Both the position numbers and the translations under genes were made by a program. Under the pieces are notes generated by a model that saw only the letters and a list, made by a program, of their open reading frames with translations, ran no database searches and was not told the origin of the DNA. A stretch of 64,000 nucleotides of DNA from Anoplopoma fimbria (Eukaryota > Chordata > Actinopteri > Perciformes > Anoplopomatidae), in NCBI RefSeq assembly GCF_027596085.1, contig NC_072465.1:11894857-11958856 (forward strand), given 5' to 3'. Below are positions 33,779-46,800 of this stretch, in pieces (within the stretch, counting starts at the first letter, position 1; the number at the start of each line of letters is the position of its first letter).

Positions 33779-34159
33779 ATGGAAAGCATGCAGGAGTTGA
33801 TCCCCTTCGCCAAAGAGATGCTGAGTCAGAAACCCAGCTGTGGTCTGCTGAAGGTCTACCTGGTGGGTTCGGTGTTTGCAGTGTTGGGGACGGTAATTGG
33901 CCTGGTCGAGACCGTGTGCCACCCCTTCTCCTCTGGTGAGCCCATGGACGCAGAGATGGTCCTCATGTTGGCCCGGGAGCAAAGAACTGTTGAGGCCGAG
34001 ATACAGAGGGATGCAAGGGGTCAGGAGGAGGAGGAGGAGGAGGAGGATGAGGAGGAGAAGCTGACTCATGAAAAAGGGGCCGTGACCCAGACCACCAACC
34101 TCTACAAGACCCATAAACCCATCCAGCGGAGCATGGCCAACCGGCTGCATGCTTCCTAA
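33779..34159 (+). CDS. g0s2: G0/G1 switch protein 2 (ATGL inhibitor)
   Basis: This is a small lipid-droplet/ER protein known in mammals to bind and inhibit adipose triglyceride lipase (PNPLA2). The 126-residue frame starts at the ATG at 33779; the upstream in-frame TTG at 33773 is not a credible start. It begins MESMQELIPFAKEM, followed by the conserved hydrophobic stretch (residues 26-43, VYLVGSVFAVLGTVIGL) and ETVCHPF. In mammals this hydrophobic region is the ATGL-binding part. The end NRLHAS matches the mammalian C-terminus. Fish-specific here is an acidic run at about 83-93 (seven Glu, Asp, three Glu) that makes it longer than the 103-residue human protein. A single coding exon and the position next to lamb3 agree with the call. 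Confidence 0.97.
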   Translation: MESMQELIPFAKEMLSQKPSCGLLKVYLVGSVFAVLGTVIGLVETVCHPFSSGEPMDAEMVLMLAREQRTVEAEIQRDARGQEEEEEEEDEEEKLTHEKGAVTQTTNLYKTHKPIQRSMANRLHAS

Positions 34160-34988
34160 AGCCAAAGGGTCAGCCCCTAGTGACTTGAGATATTTATCAG
34201 GGAACTGGTCCTGCCACACCACCGACTTGTGCAACACGTACATAATCTGAAGCTTTAGAGAAAGATGTGTCTGAGCTGCCTGCCATTCTATGCTGCTTTT
34301 TAATGACGCCTTTAGGTGCAGTTGGAAATGTTCTAAGTATGCCTTTTATGCATTGGATGCACATGAAAGACCCCGGAAGGCTCTAGTGGCAGCCTACATG
34401 GGAGAGTTGAGACTTTTGGACAGACCTCATGTCAAGAATATAGTAAATAGTATAAGAGAAGTGCACATTCACTCAGTACGACAGGGATTTGGATCCTCCA
34501 GTTGGAACCCTGATTGCTCAGCAAACATTAGAATTGTTATTTCTCGCATATTCATCCTTGGAGTAAGGTTTCTTTACTATGTGAATCTAGTCAGGGTTAA
34601 AAGATATGAAAATTCCTAAAAGAGCCCTGAAATATATGTGTGCTACATAAAACCCCTTTTTTAAATATTCTGCTGCTGAAACACAAAGTTTAGTTTCTAC
34701 AAAAAAAAAAAAAAAAAAATGAAAACAGCAGACAGACAAAAAACAAGGTTCATTTTGTTCATATTTAACAATCCAAAGTTGGGAGGCTAAAATTAGGGAG
34801 TTTAAGAGAAGTACCTGAAGGCAGCGTGGTGTTGAGAGCCTGCCTGGCTGGTAAGCTGCTGTGTAGCACCGCCTGTTGTCTGGTGGGTGTATCTAATCGG
34901 CCCATCCTCCCACTCACTGTGTTCAAGGAGAGCAGTGTTATGCTGTGTGTATATACTGTAAATATACAATCTTTTTCATACCAATAAA
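34160..34988 (+). other. g0s2: g0s2 3' untranslated region and poly(A) signal
   Basis: About 830 bases run from the stop codon to AATAAA at 34983-34988. An 18-A tract is at about 34701-34718. No coding frame with support was found. The long 3' region is plausible but unproven as a single transcript. Confidence 0.55.
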
Positions 34989-35309
34989 GTTGATTTTATT
35001 TATAAAGTCTGCTTTTCCTTTGTTCAAGTGATGTCCTTCTACGAATTTTATTCATCAAAATATCAATATTAAGCACGGATGGATTTATCTATTATTATTT
35101 AGTTTAAGATCACTACAGATATATCAGTCTGACGTATTTTGGTAACCTTATTGAGCAACTTTAAGTGGAGAGTGAGATATAGTTAAATTACCAAGCCATT
35201 CACTGAAGCTTAATAGAATGAGTAATAAGTAAAGCATGTGCTCCAAATGTACCAATTCCCAGTGAGCTCCTGTCGAGGACCGGGTTTAGGTGGTATGGAT
35301 AAGTACCGT

Positions 35310-35500
35310 CCAAGGGACAGTTCAATCCAAAGTCAAAAATACATAGCAGTGTCATGCTAGAATTACGGTTGAAGGAAAATGAGTTCCTACATGAAATTGC
35401 TCACACCAAAATAATCTATATATAATCTGTTTTACTACAGGTCAGAGGTAAAACTATGTACTTTGATTTAAGGCTGAACTTTCCCTTTAACTGGCCCTCA
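35310..35500. mobile_element. Short MITE-like repeat
   Basis: The left end (aagggacagttcaatcc, about 35311) is matched by the inverted right end (ctgaactttccctttaa, about 35474-35490), giving short imperfect terminal inverted repeats. Between them is ctcacaccaaaataatcta and similar sequence seen in dispersed fish repeats. No coding capacity. Confidence 0.55.
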
Positions 35501-37334
35501 GATGCACTATTGATTGTTTTCCCTGAACCCCTGGTGCTTTGACAGCGGACTGCAGGTTTTGTAGGGATGCAGGACGGTTTAGCTCCGTCACCAACTGATC
35601 AAGGAGCATGGTCCACTGAGATAGCACATGTAACAAAGGGAGAATGCTGCCTGACACGTGCACATCTGCACACACATGAGTGGGAGGCCATATAACCCTG
35701 AGTCAACATGATACTCTGGTTTTAGAATATCTTGAGCGATGACCCTAAAAGCTCTGAACAGTTGACCTAATCTGACTGTCAGACCCCCATAGAGGCTGTA
35801 TGGAGCTGTGTGTGATTCAGCACAACTTTCAAAGCAGTGTTCTCATTAAAATGGTGAAGTTAAAGGTGCAACCTGGAAGATCAGGACCACAATACTAATT
35901 TAAAACACTCAAAAAATAAACGCACGCTTAAAGCAGAATGTGAAAAGGTTACAGTATTGATGTCAAAGAAGTCTTTGCATTGTGTAACAGAGATATCTAC
36001 TGATATGAGCATGCTAACCAGCTAGCCCCGGCTCATCCTTGTAATACCACTTGAACCTGAAGAAGATAATACTTACAGTATGTTGTTATGCCAATGGTCA
36101 TTTCAATTTATATAAAAAAAGAACACATTTACAAATATAATTCTATATTTGTATAATTTTGTCTGTCATGTATATTCATAGATATAAACCATATGATATA
36201 AAATGAAATTGAGATTTAAACAGTATCAAAAATGAGCAAATTCAAAATAGAAAGGACTTTTTTCTTTAATTAAATAAAAATATTAAAGTAAATTTAAAAA
36301 AAGTAATGAAAAAATGTGTATGTACGCAATAGAAGACACATTAGATTAATCTTGACCTAAGAAAATAAACATTTCTTGTTTAACCTCACTCTAGTAGCTT
36401 TGGGGACCAGCCATATAACTGATTTACTTCATATTAAATGGTAAATGTTTTCATGATTAAGGCAAAGGCTGACTGGTATTGTGGTCTGTGAAGGATCCAT
36501 TCCAGTTGTTAGTTCTGTTAATGTTTCTTCTCTCAAACCTCGTTTTCTCTTTACTAGTGCAGAGCTGTGATAAGTTCATCACATAGATGGATGAGACTAT
36601 GCAGGTCGTTAAAGTTTGTTTAAGTCTATTTGGCAAATGAAAAAGTGGGCAACAGTTCTTTTGCAGAGTTGAAGTGCTTTCACAGTCTGTTTAAAAAAGG
36701 TAAATTCCTATTCTGACATTACTGCCTCTTCAGAAAGGTTGCCTTATGTAGACAGGTTCGACAAAATTATGAACCCTCCAGCTGCATACCTTACTCTTTT
36801 AACTAGGGGTCGAAAGGTGAATTGCAGAAAGTCAACTCAAAGTGACAAAAGGTTTTTTTTCCTGACTTTTATAGAAAGAGGGATTTGACTTGAAAGGTTG
36901 CCAGTGGATACCAGAGGCAACACACTCAGTGTGGAGCTGCTGACTCTTTGCCAAGCCCTCCCCAGTGTCAACCAAGCGTTGACACTAAGTTCAATACGAA
37001 CTGATCTGCAAGTGGGACAAACACCATAAAACTAATGTAGGGACCAAGTTTGTTCAAACTTACAAAACTTTATATAACATCTAGTGAAGAATATTTCCCA
37101 TTTGATCATGCAGCCAAGGCATCTATCGGTCTAAGCAAATCTTCACTATTTACATTATGCATTTTGGTGGAAACACTGTAGTCACTCTTTACCTGCAAAT
37201 GCTCTGCAATGTTCACCAGCTGTGTGGTGCTGAGCAGGTGCAGTCATGTACAGTGGCTTTTTAAGAGCTTTTTCACTGAAAACAGCAAAACAAAATCAGT
37301 CTGCTGAGAGCCAGAGAACCAAATCAATGAGCTA

Positions 37335-37875
37335 AACAAAGCTAGAACCATAGACTGTTTATAAGGAGTGCACGTAGTCACTAGGATTTCACATATTGGT
37401 TTGTGCACTACAGTTTTGAAGCCTTGAGTTCCACATTTTGGCCATCGCCATCTTGTTTTTTTGGAACCAGAAAGGACACGAGAAGGTGGAGCTAAGTACA
37501 ACTGAATAAAACATTTTTGGGCATCCAAAATGTTACAATTAACATCCATGAACTAAAACACATGAAAAGACGAAAAGACGTACAACTCCCACATAACGCT
37601 GTGGTAGACACCTGTCAATCACAAGGTAGCCCCGCCCTAAAACACACTCTGCTTTATGGTCTATTTGACTCTAAATGGAGCATCATTTACTAAATGAACA
37701 TCATGCTGTATTGAAGAAGACTTGAAACTAGAGATTGAGACCATAAACTCATGTTTACAATGTTTACTGAGGGAATAAATCAAGAGAGAAGTAGAGTCAT
37801 TTTCTCATAGACTTCTATACAACCAGAGGAGTCGCCCCCTTATGGCCAATAGAAAGAATGCATGTTAAAGGCAAA
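37335..37875 (+). repeat. Interspersed repeat family A, copy 2
   Basis: Matches 18225-18690 over several hundred bases in the same orientation (gacacctgtcaatcac, agccccgccctaaaacac, ttgaagaagacttgaaacta, gagtcgccccct) and 45072-45590 inverted. No protein or clear terminal repeat was seen. Confidence 0.8.
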
Positions 37876-38800
37876 TGCTTTGGTTGATAATTCTTTAGGG
37901 GCTGAGTGACCCCTTCAACTATACACATCTAACATAAAAGTATTGACTAGTGCAGCTTTAAGGCTCGGTGACATTTCTTTGACATCCCAACTTTAATCAT
38001 ATTGACTTTCAGAGATTATCACAGTGTTTATTGAACGCAGATCCGATACAATCCGCCGGTACCAGTGGTATTTATCAATAAAACAATGTGGAAGTTGTTA
38101 AATGCTAAATGTAAGCTTACAGTGGTGTGCGTGTGTGTGTTGTCTTATGAGTGCAGTCAGATGCCCGTGTATTCCTGTACAGCCTCCACAGAGAGTGAGA
38201 TAGATGAAGATGTCTGAATACTTCGGTGTGCTGCCACCTGGCAACCTGGAGGTCAGAAACACATTGTTTGCTCAAGCATATGGCCCGATGGCTCAGCAAT
38301 TCCTGAGAAGACAGTGCAGGGAGCTCTGTGTAATGTACTCACACAACACACAGTGTGGCAGAGGGAGGAAAGGTTATGGAGCTACTCCATCTAGAGGATG
38401 CCACAAAGAAAGTTTGCCTGGTGGACACATGGACACAGGTTGCCCCCACATGAAGCATCAATCTGGGTAAAGGAGGAGAGGACAGGGGCTTGGCTCTACT
38501 GTACTCTTTGTACTGTTTACTGTATATGAAGTCTGGGGAAGGATAGAGGATCTTCTTAGAAAGACATCAACAGTTTCCAATGCTGTTTACAAAGAAGTTT
38601 ATGATGCACAATAACAAATGATTACCTAAAAGAATGCAGTCACCCCTCTCCAGTTATTTTGACTCTTGGTCCCTCAGTTCAAGTGATGTCAATTTTAGAA
38701 CCACATCAGTGGAGGCTGTTCTAGCAGCATATTAATGGTCCATTTCTGGAATGTTCAACAGTCTCATATGTTCACATACTTCTGTATGAACTCACAAACT

Positions 38801-39218
38801 TTAAAGAATTACTTCATCCACAATATTAACATTTGTATATCAGTTACTCACCTTGTGTTACCTTGAATTCTTGAAGAAACACTTACTTTTAAAAACATTT
38901 TCGGACGAGTAGCTCGTCGACGGAGATGTTGGAGAAGATGCATGTGTATTGGAAGCAGTGAGCATACGACTATATAAATGAGAATTGAATTATACTGCAG
39001 GAGTTGTGTGAGGGTTTGTAAACAGGTGATTTTATATATTTTTTCTGTGGTTGAACACTTCACCCATTCATTTTAATTCATCAAGGCTTTTCTCCGTTTT
39101 TTGATTCTCCGTTCACTGTGGAGGCACAAGAGGAAAAGTTTTCTTCAAGAATTCAAGGAGACACAGGGTGAGTGATAGATACATACATGGTCATCTTAGG
39201 GTGAAGTATTCCTTTAAT
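38801..39218. mobile_element. MITE-like element with about 75-bp inverted ends
   Basis: The left end (ttaaagaattacttcatcc, tactcaccttgtgt, ccttgaattcttgaagaaa) is the imperfect inverse of the right end (ttcttcaagaattcaaggag, agggtgaagtattcctttaa). The whole element is about 418 bases. The ends begin TTAAAG on both sides. No transposase frame. The 38848-39063 frame is inside it and is not a gene. Confidence 0.75.
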
Positions 39219-40088
39219 GATCAAACACTGTCTTGAGAGTATAATGGAACTGATACACTTTCTCTTGAATAATGATCAGTTTTAGAGACAACTTAAATGG
39301 TTTCATAACAAATGTGTCCACAACCATGCTAGCAGCTCTGTGTGGCTCTACATGGGGACAGCAATGCTTTATGCTAAATGCTCAAACTCCACATGCTTAC
39401 ATTCTTAATGACAATTAACATTCTGATGTTTGGCAGGTAGAACTTTTACCAAAAAGTTCACCATCTTTGTTTAGCATGCTGGAAACTGTTGGGCATCTTT
39501 AAAAACTACTTGGCAGGTGATTGGATGAACCATCTTGTCAATCAAACTCTTGGTGAAGCCATTTAGGAAAGACAAGGACATTTTTTCCCACCTAGAAAAG
39601 CTTCAGTGTCGTTGTTTGCTCTTCTTTCAATAAATAAATTATCTCCAGCTCTGATAGAACTGATGCTATTGCAGCTTCGGTAAGAGTTCAGGTGACGACA
39701 ACCACAATCCAGCATGAGATGGTAGAGGTGTTGTTTATGACTGACACAATGGCCAGTGGACATTTAATGACAAAACATGATCACACCATTAAAAAACCCC
39801 AACAGAAAATGGTCATGGGTCATAAATCACATCTGTATCGTTTCACGTTAAAACATTTATTTTATTCAACTTTCTTCACCTAGTTATACATTTTTTTAAG
39901 ATTCAAAACTATCAACACAATTCTGTTTATTTTTATTTTAATATGTCATTTCGCCCCTCAGAAATGGGCCCACGACAACTAGTTATCTATGTACTTCATC
40001 TGTCAATACTTGACAATAATTGATTTCAGTTGGTTAATTGATTTCAGTTGGTTAATTAGGAAGAGTCTCTGTTCAAGTTTGCTATATG

Positions 40089-40809
40089 TTTATTTTGTCC
40101 ATACAATAGCATGTTAGATGTTCAACTTAAAGTTCTTTACCTACAAAGATACACTGGGCGACTTTGTGCTCTATTATCCAAAGTCCACATTTGCTTCTAT
40201 GTGGAACAACAGCAGACTGCTGGGAGGAGAGTGGAAAGTTTGGAGAAATTTCTCCAGCGGAGAACAGCTGTTGTTGTTGACTTTGAAGTTCTGCGGCTGT
40301 GTCCTCAGCGTGTGTCCGTGGCACACTTTGGGTCAAAGCTGTGGACTGGAAGTGTGTTTTCACTGTGGGACTAAATTGTTTCCTCTGAGGCAAAGCAGAA
40401 AAGTACGTTTATATACAAACAAACATATGACTAAAAACTGAACACTCTTCATTTTGTTTTATGAAAACCAGCCAAGTAAGAGATCGCTTGGGCAAAATGT
40501 GCTGTAAACAAAAAGGTTTCTTTAGTATTTCTAATCCTATCTTTTCTAGATACATTCATACTTTTTACACAATCCGCAGTCATACAGTACCCTGCTTCAC
40601 CTTCTCATAACAACAAAAACACAGCATCATCATCACATTTAAAGCACACAAACCACATTTTACCACATCGGTCCGACCTTCACTACAAAGATCTTGGTCA
40701 TGTTGCGCTGACTAGTGCAGTAACTGTTCATGTCCACCACTGATCACAGCTCAGTATCCGCACAAGTCTCTGTATGGAAAAACAAAATCAAGTGGACGGT
40801 CCTGCCGCT
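40089..40809 (-). other. ldlrad2: ldlrad2 3' untranslated region
   Basis: Downstream of the ldlrad2 stop on the minus strand, the first good poly(A) signal (AATAAA) is at 40089-40094. Three overlapping frames at 40111-40441 sit here. None shows domains, and they are read as UTR noise. Confidence 0.5.
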
Positions 40810-43800
40810 CTAAACAGCCGCCGCGGTAACATTTTCCTCAGCACCGTTGGCGCTGGGCGCCATGCCTGTTGGGGCCCTGTTAGCTGGTGTGTGTGGGGTG
40901 ACCTTTGCCAGTCGGTGCTCCTTGCTGTGGGTGCAGCTGCGGGCGCAGAGTTGGCAGGAGGCGCAGGCCGAGTTGCAGCAGGGCAGGAAGCGGCAGACGC
41001 TGACGCGCCAAAGGAACCAGCCGGGCGACCAGCAGCACCAGCAGAGCACCACGCCGCCGGCCACCACACCCAGGATGATGTAGAGAACCAGCAGGGACAT
41101 GGAGGCAGGGGAGTCTAGGGATCATACAATCAAACATACACCATACAATTGTCTTTATTCAGCCATATTAAGTTTACGTTATAATGCAGGTGGGAAACAC
41201 GTATATAACTTATCTTAGTATTAACCAAACTACTTTGCAATTTTGAGGGTTTGAGCTCTTCAGTCTGTACACTGTCACAACGAGCTGCAACAGACTGAGG
41301 AGGCTCACACTACACTCACTACTGAAACGGTGTTGTATCTGGCAGGAAACAAATCCTCTTGGCCTGACTCTGGCTCCCTCTCTGCCTTCCTGATAGCTCA
41401 AACAAAAGTCTAATCATGGAAATAAAAAACTTACACGAGCTCATAATACTAAATGTGGAAACGTGGATCCCCTGCTGAAAATAGTCCCCCAACACATGCA
41501 CTTTTACTCCTTTGTGACTAACGTTTGCTATAAACTGCCTTTAGATTTACAGATTTACGTCATCAGACGGGACAAATAGGTTTTGGGGATGAGATCACAG
41601 GAATCACAGTGTTTATTAACCACAGCACCCATAAAATAAGTATAAACAAGTATTAAGAGATGGACGAACAAACGGTGGATATAAGGGAGGGCAAGTGGTT
41701 TACTACATCTAGTCCCCCCTCTGGGCCCCCTAACTGTGGCGAATATTTTCATAAGGTGGAAACAAAAATAACATAATGACTGAACCAAAAATGAATAATA
41801 ATTATGCTGAATAGTAGGAGCATTTTTGTGATGGACCCACTGGATTTTGATTAGAATTTTTTTTTTGTGGCAAGTCACGCCCTACTGCTGTGTTAGACTA
41901 GCACTTTTACCTTGTGATCGGATTCTAGCGTCACTATTTTTTCTGTTAAAAGTCCTGCTAGCGACACAAGTGACACTACTGATGTTGACAATAATGTAAT
42001 AATATTGACACTCTCACGTTGAGGGGCATTATGTACTTACTTCAGTAGATGAGAGAGGGTTTTAGTGCAGGTTTTGAACAGATGTTTTTTTTGACAACAA
42101 CGGTTTTCAATGGAAATCTGTATTATCCTGATTGGTATTCAGTGCTGGAATTCCTCAAGTTCCTCGTATTACTCTCTCAACATGTATAACTCTTACATTA
42201 AGGTCTTGGAACACGAATCAGTTCAAAATAATTTTTAGAAAGGCAAGTAAAGAATGGAATGCAGAAACCCTCTGATGTAGTAGAGCTAACACTGTTCATG
42301 CAACCAAAGAAAGAAATCTTCTTTAAGGTTTTCAAACCGTGAAACATTGCAGTTCCAACACCAGTAAGCACAGCTTCATGTGAACAGAGATTGTTTTTAT
42401 TATCTGCACAAGGCCTGGAGGGAGGCTATGTTTTCGGTTGTGTATGTGTGGGTCCGTGACTGAGAGAGTGTGCGCCTCTGTGTCTGTCCACAGCTAATCC
42501 CACATTCTGCTGCAGCAAACTGCATGATGTTTTGGTGGCCAGTTATGGCTGCATGCTCAAAGACTTCTTGTGGTTGTGGTGACTCATACTTTCTCAGAAG
42601 ACCTTTTATTACCTGTTTTATACTGCCACTGACCGCCTATTGACTCCTCTCTCATCTCTCTTAACCGGCCCTCTGTAAATTGTAAATTTCCCTGCTGCGG
42701 GACTAATAAAGGATTATCTTATCTTATCTCTGCGTGTGGCTGCACATGTACAGATTTGAAGTAGCCTACTTGTACTTTACTTGAGTATTTCTTTTTTCTG
42801 CTACTTTATACTTCTACTTTACTGCATGCCAGAGTCTCTTATCAAGTGCTTGTAGAACCAAACAATGGGACGTGGTTAACATTGTGAAACAATTGGTTAA
42901 GTTTAGGCAACAAAACTTCTTGGTTAAGGTTAGAAAAAAGATCATGGTTTGTGTTCCAAAATTAACGTAACAACGTAATGTGACGATGTAACATGACAAA
43001 ATAAAACAATACAACATGACGATGTAACATAACAGCTGTGATAACGCAAATACCATAAATAAATAACAAACACCACCTACGTAACACGCATAACAATGTC
43101 ACGTAAGATGCGTTCAGTCAACGTTTACTTTTAGTTTCACACCGGACACTAACATTATCTCCTGGATGAAAGTTCTGTGTTTGTTTGACCCAACCATCGC
43201 TCGCTATACTTTTTCACTTGCTCTGACTGAATGCAAAAACATAGACATTCAACATATTCATGGTTTGCAGAAATGTACAATGCCAACATTATTTCCTGGC
43301 GACTGGGCTGGCAATTTTCATTGAAAATGTAGGCCTTTTAGCTGTTACAAAAGCTGTGTGACCTAGGCCTTAGTGTTGTCTCTACCAACAATCAAAAGGA
43401 GATGTCTAGAAAATGAAAATCAGTAACTTTTTCTGAAACTACAATTACTATGAGCCTCTAAACAACTACAATCCAACATTTTGGGAAATACAAGTCTCAT
43501 CTTATCAAGAGTCAGAAAAAAACATTAATATAAATTCTTTGTTACAGGTCCAACTCCCAAGTTAAAAAGTTAACAAACTAGCAAACTTGTCTAATTGTCT
43601 TGTCAAAGATGTTGAGGTTGACTGTAACCGTCAATTAAGTTTCTAACTGTGCAGTCAATGAACCATACATATTGATATGCATGGAGCCCACTGACTGATT
43701 AGATGTCCAGTCTTTACACTCTTAGAAAATGGAAGAAATTCAACCACAGCTAACAAGTCTGTTCCTCGCCGATGGTCCCTTACAATGGGCTGACCAGGGT

Positions 43801-46800
43801 GCATTGAAATTTATCTCAGCTAGTAAACAGCTGGCAACTAATGTGAATCCCCTTCTCCCGCTCTCAATGTTACTATCAGAATGAAAGAATAGATGTTTTC
43901 TTAGGCCAGACTTGGCCAGGCTTTAACAGCAATCAGAAGCTGACATGTGGGCCCAGACAGTCCGTGTTTGCCCCTCTGACGCTGGTATAGAGACGGGTTA
44001 CTCAAAAGGGTGCTCCCTACTGTGAGAACCCATTACCATTTTGTAAAATTTGTTTACGAGGCTTTAGTGAAATTAACAATTTAATGGTCACCCCCATTAG
44101 TTTTATGCCCAGTCATCAGGACACTTTGCATCCAAATGGGTACTTAGTTCATTTGTCTACCAACCAACCGACTGCAGGACCTAAGCTAAGTGCATTGTAC
44201 CTGATTAATTTGTGCCGGTGGAAAGGGTTTCTACTAGTTGAATTAATAGACATATACTATGTCAAAGATGCAACTCACCTGTTACAGACTCATGACTGGG
44301 AGCGCTGTCTGGCACGCCACAATTGAGATGAGTAGGAATTGGCAATGTGGGTGGATTCACAAAAGGTGGGGGTGGGGTTGCTATTGGCGGTGGAGTTTCA
44401 GGAGGTAAAAGCTGACCTGCTGATGAAGGACAGACAAGGGGTAAACTTTCAAATGGTAGGAAAAGCTATGTTGTTGAACTGTAAAGACACCTCCAAAATC
44501 CCCAAATATTCCCCAGAAAACATGTAGTTGTGAAGCATCAACTATGAAATTCTGAGCGTGTATTAATAAAATCAAGGACTGTTTCTTGACATATAAGCAT
44601 TGGACATCATCACTTAACTAACCTTTACAACCCGTGGTCAGGTTTTCCTCTAGGTCACTTCCATCCCCACAGTTGTCAATGCCTTTATCGTCACACACCA
44701 GACTGAGAGGGATGCACTTCCCATTTCTGCAGGTGAAATAGGGTTCATTGCTGCATTCTGATTGGTTAAAACCTGAAGAGGAAGACAACAATTAAGGGAT
44801 TTGGGCAAGAGAGGAAGGATCTGAGTGAACCATAAAAACCTAAGGCCTGCAAGTGGAGTGTAACAGTTTCTTTGATTGACGTTGATTGGTTAATTATAGA
44901 GTTTTCTTCTCAATAAAAACTGTTAATCTTGAGGGAAAACAACATGGCGAATGCATTTTCAACCTAAAAAAGCATTTTCAAAGCTATGTTTATATCATTG
45001 TTAGCTAGAAAAAAGTTTTCTCCTCAGGTAGCAACCTCCTGTTCTAAAAAGTGAAGCCAATGCTGAAGTGCCTTTGACCTGCATTCTCTCTGCTGTCCAT
45101 CAGGGGGCGACTCCTCTGGTTGTATAGAAGTCTATGAGAAAATGACTCTACTTCTCTCTTGATTTATTCCCTCAGTAAACATTGTAAACATGAGTTTATG
45201 GTCTCAATCTCTAGTTTCAAGTCTTCTTCAATACAGCAAGATGTTCATTTAGTAAATGATGCTCCATTTAGAGTCAAATAGACCATAAAGCAGGGTATGC
45301 TTTAGGGCGGGGCTACACAGTGATTGACAGGTCTCTACAAGTGTTGTCCTGTCTCGGAGTTGACCGTGTTTTCGTCTTAGTACTTTAATTATTTCAGTGT
45401 TTTCACTTCATGAACATTAATTGCAACATTTTGGTCAGCTAAAAATGATTCAGTGTTCAGTTATACTTCACTTTGACCCTCTCGTGTCACTTCGTGTTTG
45501 AAAAAAAACAAGATTGTGACAGCCAAAATAAAAAGATCTTCAGTGAACTTGCTTCTTGTGCGTTTTCATAATAGACTGCCCATGATGACTAACAGTTTGA
45601 AAAGTTTTATGAATGATATGATATGTACAGCTCTGCTGTGACTTTAGGGTAATGAATGATTAAAATCTTTGTGAAGGATATTTGCACTAAATTGATGCAC
45701 ATGTCTTTGTTAAAGGAAAGGGTTATTGCAAAATTGTATTTTCACCTGAACCTCATATTGAGCATTAAGTTCATTTTTTTCAGTTTCTGTCATTTAGAGA
45801 CAAATGAAGAATTTAGTCATGTTTTTACCAAGGATTTGATATTGTAAAATTTCATACAGCAATATGTATCTTTAAAACCCTTTGAGACCCATGTAGACAC
45901 ATTTTCGTCTTTTTTAGGGGGGACAGGGGATCTTTCGGGGGGAGATGGCAGGACAACGGTAAAGGCCACATAGAAGTGGTGTAGTTATTAAAGAATAATT
46001 CAAGATACGGCTCAGCACAGTGCATCAAGTTATAATAAATCTGTAATGAACGTTATGTTTGGTAATTCACATTTAAATGTTGATATGTATAAGGGCATAG
46101 AACAATTCCATAAGAGATTACGATATCATTCCCATGCTCATTTGTGAATCATAAGTTGTTGCAGATATTTTGGGGTTTATACCATTTATTAAACAGATTT
46201 GGAGCTAAATGTAACAATTTTTGACGACTCGAGAATTGATATATCAATCCCTCAAAAAATACCACATCAAGACACCAAGACCTCGAGGAACACCGTAGAA
46301 AAATCCATGCTGGGATTTGGTATTAAAAAATGTTGACATTTGGAGAATGTCATTTTTAGAAATGGTACATATTTGTACTGCTTGCAAAATAAACAGCATG
46401 TGGTCATCATAAAGTGGCCATGTCTGCAAAGGGGAGACTTGTGGTTCCAATAGAACCCATCTTCTTTCACATATCTTTACGTGTCAAAGGAACTCTGTGA
46501 ACATGGCCATGCTAGTTTTTCCCTCGCCAAATTTAGCTTAAGTTTGGAGTGTTATTTAGCCCAGCATGACATGGGTGGTACAAATGGATTCATTAGGTTG
46601 TTTAGTTTCATATTATGTCAATATCTCCTACTACAGCATCTAATAGACAGTAATGCTGGCAAACCCGTTGGTCTCAGAGGGTTTGGAAGAATTAGACTAT
46701 ATGATGTGGTTTTCATCACTAGTTTACGGTAAAGTTTTCTTTTTTCTTCCTGGTTAAAGTACAATGTTGAATATTGTTATTTATTTCTAAACTAGTAATA

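Larger units (their letters stand above)
34989..38800. other. Spacer between g0s2 and ldlrad2, repeats only
   Basis: AT-rich spacer holding the repeats listed separately at 35310-35500 and 37335-37875. Frames at 35487-35675 (minus) and 38117-38470 (both strands) were inspected and show no recognisable protein. No RNA gene was seen. Confidence 0.6.

Noticed and set aside
33725..34243. 172-codon minus-strand frame opposite g0s2
   Set aside because: Antisense shadow of the g0s2 coding exon; its Leu run mirrors the Glu run.
35487..35675. Minus-strand frame with a possible acceptor (ctatctcag) and a stop
   Set aside because: No partner exon and no family resemblance, and it abuts a MITE-like repeat.
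40111..40441. Overlapping frames of about 100 codons after ldlrad2
   Set aside because: They lie between the ldlrad2 stop and its first poly(A) signal; they have no domains and are treated as UTR.
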